A DNA stretch of 22,392 nucleotides from Acetobacteraceae bacterium (GTDB lineage: Bacteria; Pseudomonadota; Alphaproteobacteria; Acetobacterales; Acetobacteraceae), in NCBI GenBank assembly GCA_947446625.1, contig CANFIE010000015.1:1-22392 (forward strand), written 5' to 3'. Positions 14,370 through 21,235 of this stretch are shown here, in pieces. Both the position numbers and the translations under genes were made by a program. The notes under the pieces are model-generated. The model was not told the DNA's origin and did no database searches. It saw only the letters and a list, made by a program, of their open reading frames with translations. The first letter of the stretch is position 1. Each line of letters starts with the position of its first letter.

Positions 14370-15170
14370 ATGACCGAAGCCACTGCCAATGCCGGGATGG
14401 GCCGCACGTTCCGCCGCCTGGCAACCGGTGCCCTGGCCGCTGCCGCTGCCATGCTGCTGCCGGCGCCCCAGGCCCAGGCATTTGAGATTGAAAACCCGGC
14501 TCTGGTGGTGACCGCCACGCCGTCGCTGACCAGCGACTATCTGTTCCGCGGCCTGAGCCAGACCCGCAGCCGCCCGGCCCTGCAGGGCACGGTGGATGTG
14601 GAGCACAGCAGCGGCGTTTATGTCGGTGCCTTCATCAGCAACGTGGCGTTCCAGGGCAGCAATGCCGGCACGGAAATCGACGCGCTGGCCGGCTACCGCA
14701 CCGAGCTGTTCGGCATCAAGTGGGATATCGGTGGCGTGTACTACACCTACCCCGGCTCCTACACGCGCGGCGTGGCTGAGCTTTCCTTCGTGGAAGGCGT
14801 GATCAAGGCCACGAAGGACCTGGACGTTGTGAAGCTGATGGGTACCTTTGCCGCTTCGCCCAACGCGTTTGGCCGTTCGGGCGCGGGCTTCTACTTTGAA
14901 GCCGGTGCCGATGTGCCGCTGCCCTTCGAGTTCGTCGGCAACCTGCGTCTCGGCCGCTGGGAACTGGAGCGCAACACGCGCTTCGGCACCCCGGACTACA
15001 CCTGGTACAGCGTGGGCGTGACCCGTGAACTCTACGCCGGCATCACCCTGACGGCGGGCTGGACCGGCACTGACATCGCCAAGCGCAACTGCATCCCCAC
15101 CACCTCGTCTCCGCGTGGGCAGGATGTTTGTGGCGGTCGCTTCATGGCGACGCTCAGCCGGGCTTTCTGA
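14370..15170 (+). CDS. TorF family putative outer-membrane porin (TIGR02001-type)
   Basis: A 266-residue protein with an N-terminal signal peptide (FRRLATGALAAAAAMLLPAPQAQA, cleavage after about residue 37). It has the TorF-family opening ASLTSDYLFRGLSQT-like motif (here PSLTSDYLFRGLSQTR), then alternating beta strands with aromatic residues and a C-terminal phenylalanine (LSRAF), as expected of a beta-barrel outer-membrane protein. The substrate is not established for this family. From memory, similar genes often sit beside glnK-amtB, suggesting passage of small nitrogen compounds. A strong Shine-Dalgarno (GAGGAAAGG, 14353-14361) eight bases before ATG 14370 fixes the start. An in-frame reading from 14301 starts inside the hairpin. 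Two cysteines near the C-terminus could pair. Confidence 0.85.
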   Translation: MTEATANAGMGRTFRRLATGALAAAAAMLLPAPQAQAFEIENPALVVTATPSLTSDYLFRGLSQTRSRPALQGTVDVEHSSGVYVGAFISNVAFQGSNAGTEIDALAGYRTELFGIKWDIGGVYYTYPGSYTRGVAELSFVEGVIKATKDLDVVKLMGTFAASPNAFGRSGAGFYFEAGADVPLPFEFVGNLRLGRWELERNTRFGTPDYTWYSVGVTRELYAGITLTAGWTGTDIAKRNCIPTTSSPRGQDVCGGRFMATLSRAF

Positions 15171-15188
15171 GCCCTTCGGCTGCATGAG

Positions 15189-15221
15189 AAAGGGGCGTCA
15201 GCCGCAAGGCTGGCGCCCTTT
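15189..15221 (+). terminator. Intrinsic terminator after the TorF-like gene
   Basis: AAAGGG-G-CGTCAGCC (15189-15203) pairs with GGCTGGCGCCCTTT (15208-15221) around GCAA, giving about 14 pairs with one bulged G and one G-T pair. A-runs and T-runs flank the stem on opposite sides. It can serve both the TorF-like gene and the convergent DUF2892 gene, whose stop begins at 15228. Confidence 0.75.
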
Positions 15222-15227
15222 GCCGTT

Positions 15228-15422
15228 TCAGGGCCGCGCGCAGGTATTCAGGCCCAGCAGCGCATAGGGCGGGCACCAGCGCAGCAGGCCGGTACCCAGC
15301 GGAACCAGACCCAGCAGGCCCCACCAGCCTATGGCCGGTACCAGCAGGCCCGCGAGCAACAGCCCCAGGCCGAGCACGATCCGCAGGCCACGATCCAGCC
15401 CACCAACATTCGCTGTCATCAT
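15228..15422 (-). CDS. DUF2892 (YgaP-like) inner-membrane protein
   Basis: A 64-residue protein matching the DUF2892 membrane domain, found alone or fused to rhodanese as in E. coli YgaP. It begins TANVGGLDRGLRIVLG, has two hydrophobic helices (about 14-30 and 33-47) and ends with the family signature RWCPPYALLGLNTC, in which C50 and C61 are conserved. Full domain length, so not truncated. An AAGGA six to ten bases upstream supports ATG 15422; ATG 15419 directly follows. Function unknown; a link to sulphur or redox stress is suggested only by the rhodanese fusion. It lies 72 bases after the aldo/keto reductase on the same strand and may share its mRNA. Confidence 0.85.
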   Translation of the reverse strand: MMTANVGGLDRGLRIVLGLGLLLAGLLVPAIGWWGLLGLVPLGTGLLRWCPPYALLGLNTCARP

Positions 15423-15494
15423 CCTGTTTCCTTCTGGCGAGGCTGGCAGCCTGCCAGTTGCCGCGCCCTGCCACCTTGCGCGGGCGCAATTGGG

Positions 15495-16334
15495 CTACAG
15501 CATCTCCAGCGGGCGCTTGCGGCGGGGCGGCGGAAAGGCCGCATCCAGTTCGGCCAGGTCCTCGGGCGTGAGGGTGAGGCCGGCGGCCTTGGCGTTGTCG
15601 TGCACATGCTCGGCCCGGCTGGCCTTGGGGATGCTGATGACCCCGGGGGTGCGCAGCGTCCAGGCTATGGCGACCTGGGCCGGGCTGGCACCATGCCGCG
15701 CCGCCACCGCCCGCACCGCCGGCTTGCCCAGCAGGCTGCCCTGGCCAATGGGGGTATAGGCCATGATGGCCATGTCGCGCTGGCGGCAGAAGGGCAGCAG
15801 GTCATACTCCGTGCCGCGGGCCTGCAGGTTGTAGAGCACCTGATTGGCGGCGCAGTCTGGCAGGCTGGAGCCGAGTTCCTCCAGGTCCTCCACATCCAGG
15901 TTGGAGACACCCCAGAGGCCAATCTTGCCCTGCTGCTGCAGGCGGCGCATGCCGGCCACGGTTTCGGCCAGCGGAATGCCACCGCGCCAATGCAGCAGAT
16001 AGAGGTCGATACGCTCGACCTTCAGGCGCTTCAGGCTGCGGTCGCAGGCCGCCACCAGCTTGGTACCGCCGGCATTGTGCGGATAGACCTTGGAGACGAG
16101 GAACACCTCGTCTCGCCGACCTGCGATGGCTTCGGCCACCACCGTCTCGGCGCCGCCATCGGCATACATCTCGGCGGTGTCGATCAGGGTGAGGCCAAGG
16201 TCGAGGCCTTGCCGCAATGCGGCCACCTCGGCCTGGCGGTTAGCGCTGGCTTCCCCCATGTGCCAGGTGCCCTGGCCCAAAGCCGGTACCCGGCGGCCCT
16301 CGGGGGTGCCATCATGCAGCCGAACGGTCTTCAT
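15495..16334 (-). CDS. Aldo/keto reductase, YeaE-like
   Basis: A 279-residue NADPH-dependent carbonyl reductase. The catalytic tetrad is visible: D52 and Y57 in LIDTAEMYADGG, K82 in LVSKVYPHNAGG and H115 in LYLLHWRGG. WGVSNLD, NQVLYNLQARGTEYDLLPFC, and the nicotinamide-phosphate binding IPKASRAEHV follow. The pattern, including the end PPPRRKRPLEML, closely resembles E. coli YeaE, a methylglyoxal reductase, so detoxification of methylglyoxal or other aldehydes is a reasonable guess. The ATG at 16334 is preceded by GGAGGGA. A reading from 16442 overlaps the divergent sigma-factor gene and is rejected. Only 67 bases separate it from that gene. Confidence 0.92.
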   Translation of the reverse strand: MKTVRLHDGTPEGRRVPALGQGTWHMGEASANRQAEVAALRQGLDLGLTLIDTAEMYADGGAETVVAEAIAGRRDEVFLVSKVYPHNAGGTKLVAACDRSLKRLKVERIDLYLLHWRGGIPLAETVAGMRRLQQQGKIGLWGVSNLDVEDLEELGSSLPDCAANQVLYNLQARGTEYDLLPFCRQRDMAIMAYTPIGQGSLLGKPAVRAVAARHGASPAQVAIAWTLRTPGVISIPKASRAEHVHDNAKAAGLTLTPEDLAELDAAFPPPRRKRPLEML

Positions 16335-16401
16335 TTCGCTATCCCTCCGCCTATGGGTATGATCGCCAGCATGCGCCGAACCACAAGCCCCGCCCAAGCC
16401 C

Positions 16402-16941
16402 ATGGCCGATAACGCCACCCTGGCCAGCCTGCTGGCCCGCATTGCCCGCGCCGACCACGCGGCGTTGCACAGCCTTTACCAGGCCGAGGCCGAACGGCTG
16501 TTTGGCCTGACCAATGCCATTCTGCGCAACCGCGAGGCGGCGGCCGATGCGCTGCACGATGCCTTCCTGCGGGTGGCGGAGCGGGCTGGGCAATACGACC
16601 CGGCGCAGGGCGATGCAGCAGCCTGGCTGGGCGGCCTTGTGCGCTATGCCGCGCTGGAGCAGGCGCGGCGGCGCGGGCGCGAGCGGCCGAGCGACGACCT
16701 TATGCTGGGCGATGCCGCCCTGGCGCCAGAGGCGTTGGAGAAGGTGCTGGCCGGGGCGGAGCGCAAGCGGCTGCACTGGTGCCTGGCGACGCTGGAGGAG
16801 AAATATCGCCGCGGCATTCTGCTGGCCTATGTGCACGGGGTTTCGCACGCGCAACTCAGCGCGCGGCTGCACTTGCCCATGGCTTCCGTGCGGGGCTGGA
16901 TCCGCCAGGGCCTGCTGACGTTGCGGGACTGCGCCCCATGA
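16402..16941 (+). CDS. ECF-type sigma-70 family sigma factor (SigK-like)
   Basis: A 179-residue extracytoplasmic-function sigma factor. Region 2 covers ALHSLYQAEAERLFGLTNAILRNREAAADALHDAFLRVAERAGQ, with the core-binding and -10-recognition helices. Region 4 near the C-terminus has KRLHWCLATLEEKYRRGILLAYVHGVSHAQLSARLHLPMASVRGWIRQG, the -35 helix-turn-helix. The linker is short and no region 1.1 or 3 is present. It overlaps the next gene by ATGA, the standard arrangement of an ECF sigma factor with its anti-sigma factor. Targets are unknown. The divergent aldo/keto reductase is the nearest candidate, but I cannot identify a convincing ECF promoter in the short gap. Confidence 0.9.
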   Translation: MADNATLASLLARIARADHAALHSLYQAEAERLFGLTNAILRNREAAADALHDAFLRVAERAGQYDPAQGDAAAWLGGLVRYAALEQARRRGRERPSDDLMLGDAALAPEALEKVLAGAERKRLHWCLATLEEKYRRGILLAYVHGVSHAQLSARLHLPMASVRGWIRQGLLTLRDCAP

Positions 16942-17342
16942 TCCCGACCGACCCCGAGGCGCGCGAAGGCCTGGCGGCCGAATTTGTGCTGGGCACACTC
17001 GAAGCCTTTGAGGCCGCAGCGGTGGCGGCCGCCCTGCCAACGGATGCGGCGCTGCGGGAAGCCGTGGCGGCCTGGGAGGCTCGGCTGGCCCCGTTGCAGG
17101 GTCTGGCCCCGCCGGAAGCCCCACCGCCCGAGCTATGGGCGCGGATTGAGGCGACGCTGAAGCCCGCTACTCCGGCCGCGCCGGTTGCACGCAAGCCCGC
17201 GCAAGCCGAGCCAATGCCAGTAGCGCCGACGATGGCGCCGACGGCGGCAGAGGATTCCGATGGGCCAGGGATATGGCGGCTTTGGGCCTTGGCCAGTACC
17301 GCCTTGGCGGCTGCGCTGGCCGCTGTTTTGGCGCTACGCTGA
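16938..17342 (+). CDS. Short RskA-like anti-sigma factor
   Basis: A 134-residue protein whose ATG overlaps the sigma-factor stop (ATGA). The N-terminal part, GLAAEFVLGTLEAFEAAAVAAAL through EAVAAWEARLAPL, matches the sigma-binding helices of RskA/anti-sigma-K proteins, without the zinc motif of other classes. A Pro/Ala-rich linker (about 72-108) leads to one membrane helix (113-133, IWRLWALASTALAAALAAVLAL), after which the protein ends at Arg134. Typical RskA proteins continue for roughly another 100 residues in a periplasmic domain. That domain is absent here, and the downstream DNA up to the convergent BKACE gene is too short to hold it. The role in sequestering the sigma factor is inferred. 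Confidence 0.82.
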   Translation: MIPTDPEAREGLAAEFVLGTLEAFEAAAVAAALPTDAALREAVAAWEARLAPLQGLAPPEAPPPELWARIEATLKPATPAAPVARKPAQAEPMPVAPTMAPTAAEDSDGPGIWRLWALASTALAAALAAVLALR

Positions 17343-17349
17343 GAGCGCT

Positions 17350-17375
17350 GGGGCGGCGCCGGGTGGCACCGCCCC
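17350..17375. terminator. GC-rich hairpin between convergent genes
   Basis: GGGGCGG (17350-17356) pairs with CCGCCCC (17369-17375), extended by GCC/GGC (17358-17360 with 17365-17367) after one mismatch. It fills the 41-base gap between the anti-sigma stop and the BKACE stop. No T-run follows either way, so termination efficiency is uncertain. Confidence 0.5.
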
Positions 17376-17383
17376 GATCAGGC

Positions 17384-18310
17384 TCAGAACTTTACCTTGT
17401 CGCCGCCCTTGAGGTGGAGGATTTCGCGGGCCTCTGCCGGGGTGGCGATCTCCAGGCTGAGTTCCTCCAGGATGCGGCGGATCTTCGCCACCTGCTCGGC
17501 GTTGGACTTGGCCTGTACGCCCTTGCCGAGCCAGAGGCTGTCTTCCAGCCCCACGCGCACATTGCCGCCCAGAATGCCGGCCATGGTGGTGAAGGGCATC
17601 TGGTTGCGGCCGGCGGCCAGCACCGACCACACGTAGTCCTTGCCGAACAGGCGGTCGGCGGTTTCCTTCATGAACATCAGGTTGCGCTGCTCGGCGCCAA
17701 TGCCGCCCAGGATACCGAAGATGGTCTGGGTGAACAGCGGCGGGGTGACCAGCTTTTTGTCCAGCATGTGCGCCAGATTGTACAGGTGGCCCACGTCGTA
17801 GCACTCGAACTCGAAGCGCGTGCCCTCGCCCTTGCCGAGCCGTTCGACGATCTGCTCGATATCCTTGAAGGTGTTGCGGAAGATGAAGTCTGTCGTCCCT
17901 TCGAGGTAGGGGCGCTCCCACTCATGCTTGAACTTGCTGATGCGTGCCGCGCTGCCCGAGATGTTGAAGTTCATGCTGCCCATGTTGAGGCTGCACATTT
18001 CCGGGCTGGCCTGGATCGGCGCGGCCAGGCGCTCCTCCACCGTCATGCCCAGGCCACCGCCGGTGGTGATGTTGATGACCGCGTCGGTGCTCTGCTTGAT
18101 GATGGGCAGGAACTGGGCGAACACCTTGGGGTCGGGCGTCGGGCGGCCGTCAATCGGGTCGCGGGCGTGCAGGTGGATGATGGCGGCGCCGGCCTCGGCG
18201 GCGGCGATGGACTGCTCGGCGATCTCGGCCGGGGTGATCGGCAGATAGTCGCTCATGCTCGGGGTATGGATGGCGCCGGTGACGGCGACGCTGATGATGA
18301 CCTTGGCCAT
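17384..18310 (-). CDS. BKACE family beta-keto acid cleavage enzyme (DUF849)
   Basis: A 308-residue TIM-barrel enzyme. The BKACE family condenses a beta-keto acid with acetyl-CoA to give acetoacetate and a new acyl-CoA, the founder acting on 3-keto-5-aminohexanoate in lysine fermentation. Family features are VIISVAVTGAIHTPSMS, AAEAGAAIIHLHARD with zinc-binding histidines, DPKVFAQFLPIIKQSTDAVINITTGGG, a mid-barrel FECYDVGHLYN and the end VRVGLEDSLWLGKG, which carries the conserved RVGLED signature. The acceptor substrate is not predictable; members act on carnitine-derived, dehydrocarnitine or other keto acids. The ATG at 18310 is preceded by GAGGAAAG. It diverges from the ketopantoate-reductase-like gene. 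Confidence 0.92.
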   Translation of the reverse strand: MAKVIISVAVTGAIHTPSMSDYLPITPAEIAEQSIAAAEAGAAIIHLHARDPIDGRPTPDPKVFAQFLPIIKQSTDAVINITTGGGLGMTVEERLAAPIQASPEMCSLNMGSMNFNISGSAARISKFKHEWERPYLEGTTDFIFRNTFKDIEQIVERLGKGEGTRFEFECYDVGHLYNLAHMLDKKLVTPPLFTQTIFGILGGIGAEQRNLMFMKETADRLFGKDYVWSVLAAGRNQMPFTTMAGILGGNVRVGLEDSLWLGKGVQAKSNAEQVAKIRRILEELSLEIATPAEAREILHLKGGDKVKF

Positions 18311-18342
18311 GGCGCTTTCCTCGTTATGGTGGGGCCATTCTC

Positions 18343-18362
18343 GCGCCGCCGGAGAGCGGCGC
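18343..18362 (+). promoter_or_regulatory. Inverted repeat abutting the Shine-Dalgarno of the panE-like gene
   Basis: GCGCCGC (18343-18349) and GCGGCGC (18356-18362) form a 7-bp GC-only stem with loop CGGAGA. It ends one base before AAAGGAGG (18363-18370). It could be an operator in the 64-base divergent region or an mRNA stem that affects ribosome access. Confidence 0.4.
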
Positions 18363-18374
18363 AAAGGAGGAAAA

Positions 18375-19304
18375 ATGCGCATCCTGGTGCTTGGGGCCGG
18401 CGCCCTTGGTGGATATTTCGGTGGACGGCTGGCGGAAGCCGGGGGCGATGTGACCTTTCTGGTGCGCCCGGGGCGGGCCAAGGCGCTGGCGGAACGCGGT
18501 CTCGTCATCGAGAGCCAATTCGGCAATGCCACCCTGCCGGTGAAGACAGTGGCGCAGGCCGGACCGGGCTATGACTTGGTGCTGCTGACCTGCAAGGCCT
18601 ACGACCTGGATGCCGCCATTGAGGCCATTCGCCCGGCGATGGATGAGGGCACGGCGGTGCTGCCAGTGCTGAACGGGCTGTCTCATATTGAGACCCTGAA
18701 GGCCGCCTTTGGCGCCGAGAATGTGCTGGGCGGGTTGGCCAAGATTCAGGCCACCATGGCCGCCGATGGCACGGTGAAGCAGTTGAACGACTGGCGCTGG
18801 CTGACCTTTGGCGAGTTGGATGGCCGAATGAGCGGCCGGGTGCTGGCGCTGGCCGAATTGGCGGCGAAGGCCAAGGGCGTGGTGGCCACGGCGGTGCCGG
18901 ACATCATGGCGCAGATGTGGGAAAAGCTGGTGCACCTGGGCACCAGCGCCGCCGGCACGGTGCTGATGCGGGCCAATACCGGAGAAATTGTGCGCGCCGG
19001 TGGCAGCGGGTTTTTGCTGAACCTGCTGGAGCGCAACGCGGCGATTGCCATGCATCACGGTTTCCCGCCCAGCGCGAGCTTTCTGGAGGGCTTCCGCAAG
19101 GTATTCAGCGACCCGGCCGGGGCCTACTCCACCTCCATGCTGCGCGACCTGGAAGCGGGCGGGCGGATCGAGGCTGACCATATCCTCGGCTTCATGCTGG
19201 CGGCGGCGAAGCGGGCCGGGGTGCCGCATGAAATCCATGAGGCGGCGCTGCTGCACGCCAAGGCCTATGAGCAGCGGCGCGATGCCGTGCGGCTGCCGCG
19301 CTGA
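18375..19304 (+). CDS. 2-dehydropantoate 2-reductase family protein (PanE-like)
   Basis: A 309-residue NADPH-dependent reductase. The nucleotide-binding motif MRILVLGAGALGGYFGGRLAEAG (1-23), LTCKAYDLDAA, VLPVLNGLSHIE, the catalytic lysine in MWEKLVHLG and the ANTGEI region are the PanE/ApbA family pattern. The family makes pantoate for coenzyme A, but many genomes carry several paralogues acting on other 2-keto acids. The divergent BKACE gene hints at a catabolic role here, so the panE symbol is withheld. AAAGGAGG lies four bases before ATG 18375. In-frame upstream ATGs from 18255 fall in the divergent gene and are rejected. Convergent with the DevA-like gene, six bases between stops. Confidence 0.9.
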   Translation: MRILVLGAGALGGYFGGRLAEAGGDVTFLVRPGRAKALAERGLVIESQFGNATLPVKTVAQAGPGYDLVLLTCKAYDLDAAIEAIRPAMDEGTAVLPVLNGLSHIETLKAAFGAENVLGGLAKIQATMAADGTVKQLNDWRWLTFGELDGRMSGRVLALAELAAKAKGVVATAVPDIMAQMWEKLVHLGTSAAGTVLMRANTGEIVRAGGSGFLLNLLERNAAIAMHHGFPPSASFLEGFRKVFSDPAGAYSTSMLRDLEAGGRIEADHILGFMLAAAKRAGVPHEIHEAALLHAKAYEQRRDAVRLPR

Positions 19305-19310
19305 GGCCAG

Positions 19311-20003
19311 TCAGGCGCGACTGCGGGCATCGTCCAGGATGCGGCCATCCTCCATCTCCACAATGCGGTCGGCGATATCGAGGATGCGCGGGTCATGTGT
19401 GACCAGCAGAATGGGCACGCCGCGGCTGCGGGCCAGGTCGCGCAGCAGGTGAACCACCTCCTGCCCGGAAACGCGGTCGAGCGCGGCGGTGGGTTCGTCG
19501 GCCAGGATAAGGCCGGGGTTGTTGGCCAGGGCGCGGGCCACCGCCACGCGTTGGCGCTGCCCGCCCGAGAGTTGCGACGGCGGGGCGTCGGCACGGTCTG
19601 CCAGGCCCACCGCGTCCAGCATGCTGCCGGCCAGGGTCAGGCGGTCGCGTTCATTGCTGGCGGGGTCCAGTTCCAGCGACATCGCCACATTCTGCCGGGC
19701 GGTGAGGAAGCCCAGCAGATTGTGCTGCTGGAAGATGAAGCCGATGCGCCGGCGCAGCAGCACGCGCTGATCCTCGGTGGCGCCGAGGAGTTGCTGGCCC
19801 AGCACGGCGCAGTCGCCCTGCTGCATGGCGCGCAGTGCGCCGATGAGGGTGAGCAGCGTGGTCTTGCCGCTGCCTGAGGGGCCGGTGAGCAGCACGATCT
19901 CGCCAGCACCGATGCTGAGGTTGATGTCGCGCAGCACGGCGCGGCGCATCTCGCCCTCGCCATAGGCGTAGTTCAGGCCGCTGATCTGGACGGGGTTGGG
20001 CAT
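19311..20003 (-). CDS. DevA-like ABC transporter ATP-binding protein
   Basis: A 230-residue ATPase of the MacB/LolD/DevA group. It has Walker A GPSGSGKT (41-48), Q-loop FQQHNLLGFLTARQNV (Q92 region), signature LSGGQ (145-149), Walker B LILADE (165-170) and the switch histidine in VTHD (H203). Start ATG 20003 overlaps the last base of the DevC stop (TGATG). A reading from 20111 overlaps DevC and lacks family similarity. It is the last gene of the TetR-DevB-DevC-DevA operon and powers the DevC permease. DevBCA-type systems export lipids or other hydrophobic compounds, as with heterocyst glycolipids in Anabaena. The substrate here is unknown. Confidence 0.93.
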   Translation of the reverse strand: MPNPVQISGLNYAYGEGEMRRAVLRDINLSIGAGEIVLLTGPSGSGKTTLLTLIGALRAMQQGDCAVLGQQLLGATEDQRVLLRRRIGFIFQQHNLLGFLTARQNVAMSLELDPASNERDRLTLAGSMLDAVGLADRADAPPSQLSGGQRQRVAVARALANNPGLILADEPTAALDRVSGQEVVHLLRDLARSRGVPILLVTHDPRILDIADRIVEMEDGRILDDARSRA

Positions 20004-21235
20004 CAGAACATATCCGCCGGGTTGGCGTCGCGCAGCTTGCGCACGGCCAGCAGACCCGCACCGGCACACATGGAGAAGATCAACGCGAAGACGGTGATGC
20101 CGCGGTCCCAATCCATTTCCAGTGGCAGGAAGGTGGCTTCGGCCACGAACTCGTACAGCAGCATGCTGGTCAGCAGGCCGGGGATGAAGCCCAGTACTGC
20201 CAGCGTCAGCGCGGCGGCCATGACCGCCCGGCGCAGGTAGCCGTGTGCGTAGCCCATGGCCTTCAGCGTGGCGTATTCCGGGATGTGGCTGGCAATGTCA
20301 CTGAACAGAATCTGGTAGACAATCACCAGGCCAACAACCAGGCCCATCAGGCTGCCAAAGGCGAAGATGAAGCCGATGGGCGTGGCGCTTTCCCAGTAGT
20401 TTCGTTCCCAGGCAATCAGCTGGGAATGGCTCACCACCGCCACATCCGGTGGCAGCAACTGGCGTAGCCGGGCTGTTACCGCCGCCACATCGGCGCCCGG
20501 GCGCAGGCGCAGCGCCACCAGGTCGGTGTTCGAGGCGCGGCGCTGGCCCATGATGCGGCGGAAATTCGTCTCGCTCAGCACCGCATTGCCGTCAGCGCCG
20601 AAGCTTGGGCCGATTTCGATGAGGCCAACGAGTTCCAGCCGGCGGTCGCCGATCTGCGCCTCGAAGGGGCCGCGTTCGGCCAGCAGGCGGGGCACATCGC
20701 CGAATTCAGGGCGGGACTTGCGGTCGAAGGCGATGGTGTCGGGCCGCTTCAGTGCCTCGATCACGTCGGCAAGACCGGGGAAGGCAACGGCGCCGGTCTC
20801 GGTGTCAAAACCGATCAACTGGATCGTCCGGCGCACACCCGTCTCGGGGTTTCGCCAGGTGGCGAAGCTCAGATATATCGGCACCGCCTGGGCCACATCG
20901 GGGTCCGCCAGGGTCTGGAAGGCGCGCACCCGTGGGAATTGCTCAGGCTTGAACATGGCCGTGGTCATCGGGTTCAGCAGGAACAACTCGCCTTCCATCG
21001 CCTGGGGCAGGGCGGTGGCGCTGTCGAACAGGGCGCTGCGGAAGCCCAACTGCATGAAGACCAGCACGCAGGCGAACATCACTCCGGCAATGGCGGTCCA
21101 GAGCCGGGCGCGTTCGGCGCGCAACTGCCGCCAGGCGAGGCGGGCGGGCAGCAGCGCATTGCCCAGCCGGCGCGCCAGCGAGGCATCGGCCGGCGCGGGC
21201 GGGGCGGCCGCCAGGATGCGGCTCACCTGGTTCAT
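20003..21235 (-). CDS. DevC-like ABC transporter permease (FtsX/MacB fold)
   Basis: A 410-residue inner-membrane protein with the DevC layout. One N-terminal helix (46-64, preceded by LAWRQLRAERARLWTAIAG) is followed by a large periplasmic domain (about 70-280) and three C-terminal helices (about 286-309, 337-361, 380-398). The cytoplasmic coupling segment EYATLKAMGYAHGYL (320-334) is the typical FtsX-family contact with the ATPase. The start overlaps the DevB stop (ATGA) and the stop touches the DevA start, so translation is coupled throughout. It should form a dimer with DevA and use DevB to link to an outer-membrane TolC-type channel. No channel gene is in view. Confidence 0.93.
   Translation of the reverse strand: MNQVSRILAAAPPAPADASLARRLGNALLPARLAWRQLRAERARLWTAIAGVMFACVLVFMQLGFRSALFDSATALPQAMEGELFLLNPMTTAMFKPEQFPRVRAFQTLADPDVAQAVPIYLSFATWRNPETGVRRTIQLIGFDTETGAVAFPGLADVIEALKRPDTIAFDRKSRPEFGDVPRLLAERGPFEAQIGDRRLELVGLIEIGPSFGADGNAVLSETNFRRIMGQRRASNTDLVALRLRPGADVAAVTARLRQLLPPDVAVVSHSQLIAWERNYWESATPIGFIFAFGSLMGLVVGLVIVYQILFSDIASHIPEYATLKAMGYAHGYLRRAVMAAALTLAVLGFIPGLLTSMLLYEFVAEATFLPLEMDWDRGITVFALIFSMCAGAGLLAVRKLRDANPADMF

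Noticed and set aside
15443..15489. Small dyads CTGGCA/TGCCAG and TTGCGC/GCGCAA after the aldo/keto reductase
   Set aside because: Six-base stems with loops of two or three bases in GC-rich DNA; too weak to call a terminator or operator.
17273..18574. 433-codon plus-strand frame opposite the BKACE gene
   Set aside because: Shadow of a clear DUF849 enzyme; no motif of its own.
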